A DNA stretch of 64,000 nt from Gibbula magus (GCA_936450465.1 OW388298.1:6122035-6186034); one strand, 5' to 3'. Shown: positions 36,001 to 46,375, counted from the first letter of the stretch. Program-made: numbers and translations. The notes: generated by a model not told the origin, from the letters alone.

Positions 36001-36965
36001 ATTATATTTATAGAATATATATCTTATAATATGAAATATTTCATATCAATTATTATAGTATTTTATATGAAAAAATGTTTATGCATACCTTCAACAGTGT
36101 TGTTAGTGCCCACTCTGTGAAGATGGAATGTTTCAACCATGCACTGTCTGTACATGCAGCTGCACGGCTCGACCAACTTCTCGGTTGAATCTTTCCTCTT
36201 AGCTGTTTAGAGACTTGTCCGAAACGTGCTGCTTATGTTATCAATGACTGCTTGTGATCCAAATATATCTTTGCCACTTATCAAAGTTGTTAAAACTTCC
36301 TTGGAAGGTACCATCTTCCGCACGCATCGAGCCACATATGTACCTTTAGAAAATACATAGTGCATATGTGGCCCGATGCGTGCGGAAGATGGGAATGTAC
36401 TGGTTTGAATTACATTTGGTTATCTCAAAACTGTACAAACAGAATGTGGCTTAAAGGTACCGTTAAATCTGTATTATGTTACCAGTTTTTTCAATGCTGG
36501 AATGATTGTAAATCTAAATCTTCTAAAGGCTACTACAAACATATGTTTAAACTATCCCCAAATCTAGAAAAAAAACTTTTACAATTTCCATTAAATGTTC
36601 GCATTTGGTTTACTAGAATTAGAACTTGTAATCATAAACTTCCTATTGAAATTGGAAGATGGTAAAATGTTAACAAAGTAATGTTTACATTTTGTAATAG
36701 TGCTCTTGGTGATGAGGCTCATCTTCTGTTGTTTTGTCCATATTTTAATAATATAAGAAGGTCATTTTTACCACATTATTATTAACCCTTCTATAGATAA
36801 ATTCATATTTTTTAAGTCTTGTAGCATAACGCACTACTGTTGAAAGTTTGTAAATTTGTAAAAACTTGTCAACATATGCTCCCATACTAATATACTACAA
36901 TGTCATTATTTCTCTATGTCACTTTTGTGAACCTCATGAGAATAAAGCATTAATTAATTAATAAA
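36001..36965 (+). repeat. Duplicated 0.97-kb block, second copy
   Basis: Near-repeat of 34,344-35,311, in direct orientation and 1,657 bp downstream. The tail is AATAAAGCATTAATTAATTA. It immediately follows the 35,553-35,998 block, so the two repeats were probably duplicated with their boundary at about 36,000. Confidence 0.85.
36360..36745 (+). pseudogene. Non-LTR retrotransposon ORF2 C-terminus, second copy
   Basis: MHMWPDACGRWECTGLNYIW then NRMWLKGTVKSVLCYQFFQC, NVRIWFTRIRTCNHKLPIEI, GRW-stop, continuing FCNSALGDEAHLLLFCPYFN out of frame. It is closer to the family consensus (RTCNHKLPIEIGRW) than the first copy. Only the C-terminus is present. Confidence 0.65.
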
Positions 36966-37074
36966 CTATCTGTCTATATCTTACACTCGTTCACTTACAC
37001 GCTTTACACTGTCATCGTCCACACTCACGTCCCATTGTGTCAGATGCAAGTCGACCTACAAACCAATAAATGTA

Positions 37075-37537
37075 ACACGAGTAATTATTCAAATCCTTCT
37101 TACCAGATACAATTAACATCTGGAATTCCCTTCCCACAGACGTTATCAATTCAAACACGCTCGGAGAATTTGAAAGAAAAAAGAAATCAACGCTAACCCA
37201 ATAAATTCAATTTATACCACGGTTCAAGATTTTGTCAGATAATTCACTCCTGCCCTCGGCTTGGCCGCAGCGACTTAACGGTGATCAGTTCGCGAGATTT
37301 ATCTCCGATTCACCGGCCTGTAACTGTGGACATCAATTGGAAGATGCACTCCATTTTTTCCTTACCTGTCCCAATTACAACGAAATAAGAATAAACACAT
37401 ACTTTTTTACCAAAGGTTACAACCTGCCATCTATCCTGTACGGAAATGCTGGCTCAACTAATCAAGAAAATGATGAACTATTAAAATATGTCCATTACTA
37501 TATATTACACACTCATAGATTTTCAGATTTTTCATAA
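37075..37537 (+). pseudogene. LINE ORF2 C-terminus with Cys/His motif
   Basis: Reads DTINIWNSLPTDVINSNTLG and EFERKKKSTL before a stop at about 37,202, then LSDNSLLPSAWPQRLNGDQF, DSPACNCGHQLEDALHFFLT, CPNYNEIR. The WNSLP block followed by a C-x-C-G...E(D/N)..H(F/Y)...C motif is a common C-terminus of Jockey/CR1-type LINEs. A 3' UTR with AATAAAGTTCTGTTCTGTT (about 38,067-38,085) would be the matching tail, with the 37,588-37,978 block in between. Confidence 0.65.
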
Positions 37538-37587
37538 TTTACCCTAACGCCTTGCAAGAACATACGAACATCTAAACCTTAAATCTA

Positions 37588-37978
37588 TTTCAATTGCCTT
37601 CAACTGTTCTTTGTTATAAGTCCTTTTGTGCATCTATTGTTGTTTGGTACCTTTTGTTTGGTGTGTATAAGACTCCGAATTTTGTTTCTGTGAACGTAGG
37701 GAGCGGCATTCACATTTGCTTGTTTGCCAATCTCACAACTTTTCTGTAAATAAATATATTAAACCATTCACGTCCCATTCTTCCAACTTTGCTTTCACTC
37801 GAAAACTCGCCCATCTCTCCGACCACATAAAACACGTTTATTCCATCTACATACGTTTGTCTGATTCTGCTGTCCATGCATGCCAGTGCCCGTGAGTCCA
37901 TGACTTTCAAACTGTTCATGTGTAAAAGAAAATTTGTATTTAAAATACTTTTTTGTAAAATTATAATGCAAATTGTAA
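37588..37978 (+). repeat. Repeat block related to 35,553-35,998
   Basis: Second copy of the LINE 3'-UTR-like block, with deletions relative to the first. Includes GGGAGCGGCATTCACATTTG and CTTGTTTGCCAATCTCAC, which can pair as a stem-loop. Confidence 0.6.
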
Positions 37979-38095
37979 AATCTTCTGGCTAATCACTTAT
38001 GCGCTATCATTATGTATTATACTGTCATTTTGTACCTCATATATCGAGGTTCTCGGCCTGAGCGTAATAAAGTTCTGTTCTGTTACACTGCAATA

Positions 38096-38785
38096 TGTTA
38101 ACATGTTACATGTTGATTTCTCCTAACAGTTTTTTCACACTTCGAGTGGCGTGTTTGTATATCCGGAACTACGCTAGAAGAGATTATCAGGAATCACTAC
38201 ACTTTAACTAAGAAAAAACTCACATAATAAGATGAAACACTAATCAAAACAAAAAAAGAAAACACTCCTTCACGAGTCTTGTTCTCCAGATATATTGATG
38301 GCAGCAGGATTCTACACAGATGTAGTACTAAACCTGTCATCTTGAACCTTGTTTACTATCACACCTTATTGTTCTTGATATAGATCCAGATTCAACACTA
38401 GTCTAATTAAGAGTATAGCCTCTCTCATTAGCGGTGAAATATGCACAATGGAAACCGTCATTATTTCTACCCAATTATATGTGTTATATCTCCCACCGAC
38501 TTCTGTCTTGTATGAAATGTGTGGGCATCGCACAGGTGAAATATCCAAACATCGTGCTCTTTTCTATACATTGGTATTGACATTTTGAAATCTAAGAACT
38601 TCTGTTACAAAGAGGCGTGTATGTTTCTCAGATATTTTGAGAGGTGTATATGGTAGATAAGTGAACAAATAAACTAGACATATGAAAGTATGAAAACTGT
38701 TCATATAAATTGCCAAAAACAAGCTGCATTGCAAAAGTGTTTTAAAAATGTATATTTAAAGACATGTTCAATTTCTTAGTGCCTA
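38096..38785. other. No gene seen
   Basis: Unique AT-rich stretch between two LINE relics. Minus-strand open frames are short and unremarkable. Confidence 0.5.
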
Positions 38786-38794
38786 TTATCCAGT

Positions 38795-39967
38795 CTCCAG
38801 TCAGGTTTCATGCCGGGTGACTCGACGGTCAATCAACTCGTTTATCTCTATGACTCAATAAGTAAAGCTCTCGACAACGGCAAAGATGTCTGTGCTGTTT
38901 TCTGTGATGTTAGTAAAGCGTTCGATAAGGTATGGCACAAAGGCCTTATTTGTAAATAAGAATCTTACAGGATACTCGGGATATTATTAAATTGGTTTCA
39001 GAGCTATTTAGAAAACCGAATGCAGCGAGTTTTAATAAATGGAAGTAAATCTGATCAACGATACGTCTCTGCTGGGGTACCCATGGATATGTACTGGGCC
39101 CTTATTATTCATAATCTACATAAATCACATCGTAAATGGGATAAAGAGCCATATGCGTCTTTTTGCAGATGACACTTCTCTATACATCATTGTTGATAAT
39201 CCAAAGAAAGCTGCCCAAACGTTAAATGCCGATCTTAAAATAATAAGGGATTGGGCCGAATCCTGGCAAGTTTCTTTCAATCCAAACAAGACTGAGTCAA
39301 TGATATTCTCTCGTAAACTTAATTATAATTTTCATCCAGATTCAATTATGAAAGATACAGTCATAAAAGAAGTTAATAACCACAAACATTTAGGTTTGAC
39401 TATGCAAACCAACTGTAAATGGCATGAGCACATCAATGAGATTATTAAGAAAGAATCAACGATGATAAATTGCTTAAGACATTTGAAATATAAACTCACT
39501 AGAAAGACGTTAGAAACAATGTATAAACAGTTTATTCTGCCTCAATTTGATTCTTGTTCTGTAATTTGGGACAACTGCACTCAAAACAAGGCTTAATATT
39601 AGAAAAATTGCACTTTGATGTGTTACGTACGATAAGCGGAGCCGAGCGGTTCGTGGTACAGGTCATAGTAAATTATTCGATGAAACAAAATCTATACCGC
39701 TATCGGAGAGATGCTACCAACAACGTCTATCACTTTTTTTTTTATTAAAATGGTCAATAACCTCACTCCAACTTATCTCAACGATCTGGTGCCGCCTAAA
39801 CAACAAATTGGGATTTTAGAGATAAAAGCACACTGAAAACCTTCAATTGTCGGACATCCCAATATAAGAAAACGTTCAAACCTAGAACTATTGAAGAATG
39901 GAATTCTTTTCCTCCTGAAAAAAGAAACATGAACAACATAACTTCTTTCAAGGCCAGTTTTCTGTAA
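38795..39967 (+). pseudogene. LINE reverse transcriptase, frameshifted
   Basis: In order: SGFMPGDSTVNQLVYLYDSI, AVFCDVSKAFDKVWHKGL (polymerase motif A Asp), a stop at 38,956, LLNWFQSYLENRMQRVLING, YVSAGVP, then a shift into GPLLFIIYINHIVNGIK and MRLFADDTSLYII (motif C, catalytic ADD). It continues SWQVSFNPNKTESMIFSRKL, HKHLGLTMQTNCKWHEH, a stop after CTQNKA, then NNLTPTYLNDLVPP and FKPRTIEEWNSFPPEKRN, ending FKASFL-stop at 39,967. Both catalytic boxes survive but the frame is broken at least three times. Confidence 0.88.
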
Positions 39968-40314
39968 AAACAATAATATTTACGTTAACTTAAAATCAAG
40001 GCTCTAGAACCTCTCAAATATATCATATCAGACTCCAATGCTCAGATCTAAATTCCCACAAATTTCAAAATTTCTCAAACCCCCGAATGTTCATGCGTTC
40101 ATTTGCATAAATATCCTGAATATTTCATTTTCATTTGCAGAAAATTTACTTACCTAAGAAATAATATGTATGTTTACAACAGCAGATACGACATTAAATC
40201 TTGCATGTATGAAAGTCCTTCAGTAACTATCCGTGAACATTCTAAGTTATTAGAATCAGTTCATTCTTCGTGGCATCCGTATATATATATATTGAACGTT
40301 CTTGTATCTTGACG

Positions 40315-40359
40315 AGGACAGGCATTGAAATAAGCCTTTGGCTTGTTTGCATGTCCTCA
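40315..40359 (+). repeat. 3'-terminal stem-loop of the LINE relic
   Basis: GAGGACA at 40,315-40,321 pairs with TGTCCTC at 40,353-40,359, and AATAAGCC pairs with GGCTTGTT around a three-base loop. Such 3' hairpins are recognised by the reverse transcriptase in related elements. That role is inferred here. Confidence 0.6.
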
Positions 40360-40420
40360 TTCAGATATAATTAATGCATTCCTGATAATATAACTCCATT
40401 TATCATTGCTGGTAATAAGT

Positions 40421-41770
40421 CTATCTATCCATTTTTAATTGTTGAGCATAAATGACATTTCTTACATCTGGGACTCTGATCCCGCCATGTTCGGTATTTA
40501 AAGTGATAATATATCTCTTTACTTTATACAAATCTAAATCACGTTTTTTTTCTAGCTTATCAAGTAATTGTTTTTGAGGATTTGGAAGAGCTGAAAATAA
40601 ATGGTTTAATTGTGAAAGCAAAATGGACTTCAAAATAGTATTTCTTCCAAATGGAGTTAATGAACGGGTTGACCAAATATTCATTTGTTTGTCAATGCTT
40701 GCAAATTTATCCTTATAATTGATTTCAATCATGCTGTGGTGATCAATATTAAATTTGAATCCCGGCATATTAAGTTCCGTTTTGTTTGGTTTGGTTTTTA
40801 CCGTAATCTCTTTCTTGAACCAATCAAAATGAATTTGTTTCGTCAACGTTTACCTTCAACTCAGAAACACGAGCAAAGAATTGTGGGACGTTTAGAACTG
40901 CATAGAGGCATTTTTCGGATCCGTCCAATGTAAGGGTGGTGTCATCAGCAATTTGAGAAAGAATATATTCTGTGTTATCGATAGTAATTCCCTTGATTTT
41001 ACTGTCATTATGTATCATAAGAACAGGAAGATTTCCTGGATAACAACTTATTTAATGTGATTGTGAAGTTGTTATCCAGAATATCCCACAAATCTCCCTG
41101 TTCTTATGTATACCACTTCTTAATGGCCTTCAAAGACCTGATTACGTATCATGATTCCTAATATGTCCACACATAGAATAAACAAATATTGCATAATTGG
41201 GCAATAGGATCACCTTGTTGACATCAAAGTTCAATCATAAAAGGCTGTGTGGCAAATCCATTAACCATAACCCGAGATTCCATTTAATTATAGAAAGTAT
41301 TAATCCATTTAAGAATACTGGAACCGACGTTGAAAAAAGATAAAACATTCATCAAATAACGTCAATCAACTGAAGTCCACCGACAGCAAAAGTCCTGGAA
41401 TCTTATATGATTCGGTGTGTTCAATTAAATCATAGATCAATCTGGTAACTTCCCCTGTAAATCTACCTTTAATAAAACTTGTTTGGTCCTCATTAATAAT
41501 ACATGGTAAAATTGTCTTGTATGTATTGTATGAGATCTTTAAAAGTTATAGTTTTAAGAAAGTTACTTATTTCCTTTTTGAATGCACATTATTAAACCTT
41601 GCCTTTGGGTGATTGACAAATTTGTACCCATAGTTTAGAGAATTTAGCAAAACAGGCCCAAGATCTTTCCAAAAGAATTTGTTTGTGTTAATTTTGGTAC
41701 GTCAAGGTCTTTGAAGTAGTCTGTCAGGTTCATATGACTGACGGAATGAGCATTGGATAGTTTTCATAGA
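40421..41770 (-). pseudogene. L1/Tx1-like LINE reverse transcriptase relic
   Basis: Reading down the minus strand: LTDYFKDLDVPKLTQTNSF, WKDLGPVLLNSLNYGYKF, INEDQTSFIKGRFTGEVTRL, IPGLLLSVDF (motif A, followed at once by a stop), SIKWNLGLWLMDLPHSL in decayed form, GDPI, ILCVDILGIMIRN, then KGITIDNTEYILSQIADDTT (motif C), SELKVNVDETN, and finally STRSLTPFGRNTILKSILLS, LNTEHGGIRVPDVRNVIYAQ. The EDQT.FIKGR and LSQ.ADDT.L.LDGSE signatures are those of L1-clade elements, distinct from the Jockey-type relics around it. Many stops and shifts. Confidence 0.85.
41010..41112. repeat. Inverted duplication (hairpin) within the L1 relic
   Basis: TGTATCATAAGAACAGGAAG through GGATAACAACTT (41,010-41,049) pairs with AAGTTGTTATCC through CCCTGTTCTTATGTATAC (41,066-41,112), with 40-bp arms and a 16-base loop. 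The right arm has a few extra bases (AATATCCCAC). Confidence 0.75.
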
Positions 41771-41794
41771 AAGTTTTGGATATTGTCAATATCT

Positions 41795-41822
41795 GATATA
41801 ATATATATATATATATATATTA
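41795..41822. repeat. (AT)n microsatellite
   Basis: About 12 AT dinucleotides between the L1 relic and the next receptor-upstream module. Confidence 0.85.
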
Positions 41823-41824
41823 TA

Positions 41825-42011
41825 TGATATGACATGAAGAAAACAAGAGACAGTTCAACCAAATATACGTCGTCAAGTCTTGTTCTTACCGTCCCTTAGT
41901 CATATTGTTAACGCCAACATGAGCGGAATGTAATTGTAAACATGTGTGTTTGTGTCCATCTCACCTGACATTGGTGGACATTAGATCATACCATCCTTCT
42001 AATTATTACGT
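41825..42011 (+). repeat. Receptor-upstream module, split copy
   Basis: Module copy with CAAATATACGTCGTCAAGTC, TTAGTCATATTGTTAACGCC, AATGTAATTGTAAACATGTG and CATCCTTCTAATTATT. It is interrupted at about 42,012 by the TIR element that ends near 43,400. Confidence 0.6.
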
Positions 42012-43131
42012 CATTGGTCTGGTTTGGCCTCAGAAAGTCGACCTTCAGTCTCGTATTCACGGATCAGTGAAGAAAAAAGGTCGATGTCCTGAGTTTGTCG
42101 ATGTTTCAGCAATTTAAGTTGGATTATAAAGACAAAGACGCGTTGACATGTTGTTAGAAGATGATAATCCGGATTATGCGGATGAGAGCACGCCTAATGA
42201 GAAAACATGCCACGTAAATAGTGTTTTACTTCACATAGCATATACAATGAAACATAAAATAAAGAGTTACATAGTATTATATATTTCTTATTTGAGTGTA
42301 TTAAAACATTATTGTTTTAAGAAATAATAAAAAGGTATGTAATTAAATACACATATACATATATAGACATGTGTACATTCATTTTATCAATTTATTATAT
42401 ATGTACTATTCAGAATGATGAACACAGAACTACATTAGGTATATACAGTTTGATTTGATCATTTAAAACATTTGAGGAATATATTATGATAAGAAAATAA
42501 ATGTATGAACTTTTGTATCCTGGATCGGTATTCACACATCAATCTTTATTCATATAACCTTTTTTACAATCCAATGTTTCATTGAAATACATAATACATA
42601 CATTGTTCATAATACATACATACAGATACATCAACACAAATTACATTCAGAAGAGATGTAACAGATAGGATGCCGAATCAGCAAAATTCTCTAACAGTAG
42701 ATTGTCCATTCTGAAGCTGGTGCCACAGTTCCAGGTATCGGTACTTATTTTTTTTATTGGTTGTCTGTGGCCGCCAGCATAGTGCACCAGTTTAGATAAA
42801 CAATATACATATGTTAGATGTTGAATTGTATAGAGAGTATATAGAAAGTTGATAGTAATGCAATAGTCAATAGAATAGCTAAATGGAATATTAAACTATA
42901 TCAAAATTAATATTTCTTTGTATAATGACATGATTGTACGATTAGTACGATGGATGCTGTTGAGTTACACCCCTTCTCTGCACATTTCCAGGAGTCTCGT
43001 TCCTTTTGTTGTCGCTGTACTTTGTACTTGAATCAACCAAGGAATACATAACTTCCACAACGAAAGGTTGGAATAAACTTATGTTCAAGTTGAGCATTAG
43101 CCACATCGAAATCGAAGGAATACAGTCATGT

Positions 43132-43198
<67 letters not shown>

Positions 43199-43410
43199 CT
43201 ATATTCACTTCTTAATTTATGTTCAATTAATCTCAGTGAAGATGAACACGGTGTGTGATGTGTTCAATCAACCACCAACGTTGTAACAACATCGCTTAGG
43301 AGATAACCCTTGTACTAAAAAAACAACTTCAAAGCTTACCGCGGATCGACCTCCTGAGATTTTTGTTTATTCAAAAGGTCGACTTCCTGAGGCGACACCA
43401 TTGGTCTGGG
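42012..43410. mobile_element. Probable non-autonomous DNA transposon with subterminal repeats
   Basis: GGCCTCAGAAAGTCGACCTT at 42,026 is the inverse of AAGGTCGACTTCCTGAGGC at 43,375-43,393. Outside these ends the direct repeat ATTGGTCTGG occurs on both sides (42,013 and 43,404), a candidate target duplication of about 10 bp, as in Mutator-like elements. Inner direct copies GGTCGATGTCCTGAG (42,079) and GATCGACCTCCTGAG (43,344) are subterminal. The interior (42,110-43,340) is AT-rich and has no transposase. It contains a minus-strand AATAAA at 42,544-42,549 and a (TTTA)n run. Confidence 0.5.
43129..43198 (+). repeat. (TTTA)n microsatellite
   Basis: About 17 uninterrupted TTTA units. It generates a spurious open frame of repeated LFIY. 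Confidence 0.95.
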
Positions 43411-43582
43411 TCTATCAGATAATCATCTCATTACCTGCTTCTAGCGACTTTAATGGGTTTAAAGGGGAGGGGCCTGAGCGTGGCCAGGTGAGAAGCTGTG
43501 TGGTATATTGTAGTATCAGGAGAATATGGGAATAACTACATGGTAACTGAATATACGTCAACAAGTCATGTTCAACGCAATA

Positions 43583-43906
43583 ATTTTTTTTTTTTTTAAC
43601 TTCTTTATTTTTGAAGTACATGTACATGGCATGAAAGACTTACATAACATAGATCAATATATACAACGACATTATTAAGGACAATGTTGGATTTTTTCTA
43701 TACATTTGACAGAAGCTAGTATTGGATATAGTAAGCATTATCATTTTTTTTCATTTTTTCTCCTCATTGGCAAAAAGGAGGTATCAATACTAAGGACAAG
43801 GTCTAATCAATTAAAACAGTAAATGACAACTTGACAAAAATTTCATAAATTTTGTGTAATTACAGGTTGAGCAATAATTATTAGTTATTATTATTATTGA
43901 CGCAAA
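43583..43906 (-). mobile_element. LINE 3'-end insertion with poly(A), minus strand
   Basis: Splits a receptor-upstream module: the left half ends TCATGTTCAACGCAAT (43,582) and the right half resumes GACGCAAACGCGTGCGTAAA (about 43,899). On the minus strand the insert ends ...CAAAAATAAAGAAGTT followed by a run of 14 A, so it is polyadenylated cDNA with an AATAAA signal. No coding motif is readable. L1-type origin is inferred from the plain poly(A) tail. Confidence 0.55.
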
Positions 43907-44120
43907 CGCGTGCGTAAATGTAATTGTAAACCTGTGTGTTTGTGCCTGTCTTCTCACCTCTCTCACACATTAGCGTACATGGAATCAATGTAGTTTTAAC
44001 ACCCTTCTAATTAGATCTATTTAGGCTTTGTCAAGACATTTCTTCAAACGTGTGTAGTGACTATTTAGATATAGCTGAATGTGTTTCTGTTTGACAGTTC
44101 TATAATAGCATCCTATTTGA

Positions 44121-44245
44121 CAACAGCAGAAAGTGTTTGTAATAATACCAACTTTATCAAACTGCTTTACTTCAGCGAGACGACGATGTGTCTTGAAGAT
44201 ACAGACATCTTGTCCATTGTTCTGTTCATTAGTCATATTGTTAAC
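44121..44245 (+). pseudogene. Orphan 5' fragment of the GPCR gene (copy B)
   Basis: TNFIKLLYFSETTMCLEDTD then ILSIVLFISHIV-stop-like context. It duplicates the start of the GPCR 400 bp downstream, and is the counterpart of 3,118-3,240. Confidence 0.7.
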
Positions 44246-44424
44246 GCTCAACTGTACGGAAATATAACTGTAAACCGGTGTGTATGTGCCTCTCTCTCTA
44301 TCTCTCATTACTGTGCATGAGATCAATGTAGTGTTAACAACCTTCTAATTTGTAATATGATAAGTTTTGTCAAGACTTTTCTTCCAACGTGTGTAGTGAC
44401 TAATTGGTTATCATAGTTTGAATG

Positions 44425-44440
44425 TGTTTCTGTTTGACAG
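44425..44440 (+). promoter_or_regulatory. Candidate 3' splice site upstream of the GPCR
   Basis: TGTTTCTGTTTGACAG: a pyrimidine-rich run ending in CAG, conserved in three module copies. Functional use is inferred; no transcript evidence is available here. Confidence 0.45.
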
Positions 44441-44528
44441 TTCCATACGAGCATCCCTGTGAACGTCAGCAGAAATAATTTATAAGAATACCAACTTTAT
44501 CAAACTGCTTTATATCAGTGAGACGAGG

Positions 44529-45449
44529 ATGTCACTGGAATATTCAGACATCGTGTCCATTGTTCTGTATTCTGTGTTTTCTGTTCTGGTTCTGTTCAGC
44601 AACAGTATCATCATCATCGTCATCATCAAGTCACGGGAACTTCACCACCCTACATTATGGAACATCGCAGTAATGGCGGCGTGGGATCTTGCCTTTGCTT
44701 TACACATTATGGTGTTCATTGTGCCGTCTAAGATTTTGAATGCTTTTGCCTACCCAGATTCATACGGAAAATTCTCATCATTACTGATGTCTGTAATCAT
44801 TACTCAGAATATCTTCAACATCATGCTCGCTCTTATAGACAGGTACATCTCAATATGTTGGCCTCTGCACTACCCCAGACTCATGTCAGCAAAGAGATTC
44901 ACAATAGCGTTCACCATTCTGTTTCTTGGTAACATTATTCGAGTGTTTAGCTTTAATAAGTCTACAGATCCTGTTACTTACAACAAAGCCCTTGGATTTT
45001 ACTACCAAGACGAGACATCGCTATTCAGCACGGTGGAAGGAGGAATAGGTCTGATAGTAACAGTAGCAATCGTCAGTCTCCTCATAAGAATCCGTGTGGA
45101 GCTGGGCAGGAAAACAAACGTGAATACAGGAACTCAGGAAACCGGGTCAACTCAGTTCACATACACCATGTACCTATCAACTCTTGTCTTCATTGTGTGT
45201 TACATGCCAATGGTCATCGCAACACTGGTCGGCAACGTGATGAATAAGGAAATCATCATGAAGCAGATCGGATTTATGTGTGTCGTTTCCAACAGTCTGT
45301 GGAACGTCATCATCTACGCTGGAACATATCGCCCCTTCAGGGACGCCTTTCTGAAGCTCTTCTGTCCTACCTACTTCAGAGAACGAGCAAGACGTGAAAT
45401 GCTAGTCCAATTCCGGAGGAACCAGATCTCTGTGTTCACAGTGGAATAA
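44529..45449 (+). CDS. Rhodopsin-class (class A) G protein-coupled receptor, intact
   Basis: 306-residue, intronless seven-helix receptor for the plasma membrane; ligand unknown. The N-terminus is very short (about 7 residues), with no signal peptide. TM1 is about 8-34 with N25 (SNSIIIIV for the usual GN..V), TM2 about 42-66 with D53 (AAWDLAFAL), TM3 about 83-108 ending D104-R105-Y106, TM4 about 124-146, TM5 about 168-190, TM6 about 212-236 with CYMP (224-227) for CWxP, and TM7 about 244-265 with N259-V-I-I-Y263 for NPxxY. The TM3 cysteine and its ECL2 partner, normally disulphide-linked, are both absent. The short N-terminus, DRYISICWPLHYP and the gene cluster recall chemoreceptor-type class A receptors, but the subfamily is not certain. 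Start chosen because the paralogue at 3,336 keeps the same ATG. Stop codon is at 45,447. Confidence 0.93.
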   Translation: MSLEYSDIVSIVLYSVFSVLVLFSNSIIIIVIIKSRELHHPTLWNIAVMAAWDLAFALHIMVFIVPSKILNAFAYPDSYGKFSSLLMSVIITQNIFNIMLALIDRYISICWPLHYPRLMSAKRFTIAFTILFLGNIIRVFSFNKSTDPVTYNKALGFYYQDETSLFSTVEGGIGLIVTVAIVSLLIRIRVELGRKTNVNTGTQETGSTQFTYTMYLSTLVFIVCYMPMVIATLVGNVMNKEIIMKQIGFMCVVSNSLWNVIIYAGTYRPFRDAFLKLFCPTYFRERARREMLVQFRRNQISVFTVE

Positions 45450-46375
45450 AGACTTTAGATTCACTCTTTGATACCAGAACCTCAATGTTTACAGTTGATA
45501 AATACTTTAGATTCACTCTTTGATATCAGAACCAAAGTGTTCACAGTGGAATAAGAACTTTCAATTCAGTTCAGAGTTCAGAACCCAAGTGTTCACAGTG
45601 GAATAAGAACTTTCAATTCAGTTCAGAGTTTCAGAACCTCAGTGCTCACGGTGGAATAAAGACTTTAGATTCACTCTTTGATATCAGAATCACAGTGCTC
45701 ACAGTGGAATAAAGACTTTAGATTCACTCTTTGATATCAGAATCACAGTGCTCACGGTGGAATAAAGACTTTAGATTCACTCTTTGATATCAGAATCACA
45801 GTGCTCACGGTGGAATAAAGACTTTAGATTCACTCTTTGATATCAGAATCACAGTGCTCACGGTGGAATAAAGACTTTAGATTCACTCTTTGATATCAGA
45901 ATCACAGTGCTCACGGTGGAATAAAGACTTTAGATTCACTCTTTGATATCAGAATCACAGTGCTCACAGTGGAATAAAGACTTTAGATTCACTCTTTGAT
46001 ATCAGAATCACAGTGCTCACGGTGGAATAAAGACTTTAGATTCACTCTTTGATATCAGAATCACAGTGCTCACGGTGGAATAAAGACTTTAGATTCACTC
46101 TTTGATATCAGAATCACAGTGCTCACGGTGGAATAAAGACTTTAGATTCACTCTTTGATATCAGAATCACAGTGCTCACGGTGGAATAAAGACTTTAGAT
46201 TCACTCTTTGATATCAGAATCACAGTGCTCACAGTGGAATAAAGACTTTAGATTCACTCTTTGATATCAGAATCACAGTGCTCACGGTGGAATAAAGACT
46301 TTAGATTCACTCTTTGATATCAGAATCACAGTGCTCACGGTGGAATAAATACTTTCGATTCTCTTTTTGATTTCA
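45429..46375 (+). repeat. 53-bp minisatellite built from the GPCR stop-codon region
   Basis: Unit: AATCACAGTGCTCACGGTGG, AATAAAGACTTTAGATTCAC, TCTTTGATATCAG. The first unit is the GPCR's own last codons and 3' UTR (GTGTTCACAGTGGAATAAAG). Units 2-4 are diverged (GATAAATACT, GGAATAAGAAC). From 45,655 onward the array is regular, with an exact 53-bp step to 46,344. About 18 units in all. Every regular unit repeats V-(F/L)-T-V-E-stop and an AATAAA. Confidence 0.95.
45445..45450 (+). promoter_or_regulatory. AATAAA hexamer overlapping the GPCR stop codon
   Basis: The stop TAA (45,447-45,449) is inside AATAAA. Fourteen further AATAAA copies follow at 53-bp spacing (45,655, 45,708 ... 46,344). Whether any is used for polyadenylation cannot be told from sequence alone. 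Confidence 0.5.

Larger units (their letters stand above)
38788..40375 (+). mobile_element. Jockey-superclade LINE relic, RT to 3' end
   Basis: A decayed non-LTR element beginning in the middle of reverse transcriptase and ending at a 3' stem-loop (GAGGACAGGCATTGAAATAA pairs with TTGTTTGCATGTCCTC, 40,315-40,359) and a short tail. The RT core is identifiable although several frameshifts and stops interrupt it. Confidence 0.8.
43907..44440 (+). repeat. Two tandem receptor-upstream modules with acceptor-like ends (copy B)
   Basis: The first module (to 44,097) ends TGTTTCTGTTTGACAG and the second (about 44,215-44,440) ends with the same string, AG at 44,439-44,440. Between them is a partial receptor 5' fragment. 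Copy A has lost about 170 bp of this stretch, including the second acceptor (junction near 3,284). The second acceptor lies 88 bp upstream of the GPCR start codon and would place a 5'-UTR intron there. Confidence 0.6.

Noticed and set aside
42540..42790. Possible 3' end of a minus-strand gene (AATAAA at 42,544-42,549)
   Set aside because: The sequence upstream has no sustained coding frame, and the stretch lies inside the probable TIR element.
43006..43215. Open frame with repeated LFIY
   Set aside because: It is the (TTTA)n microsatellite.
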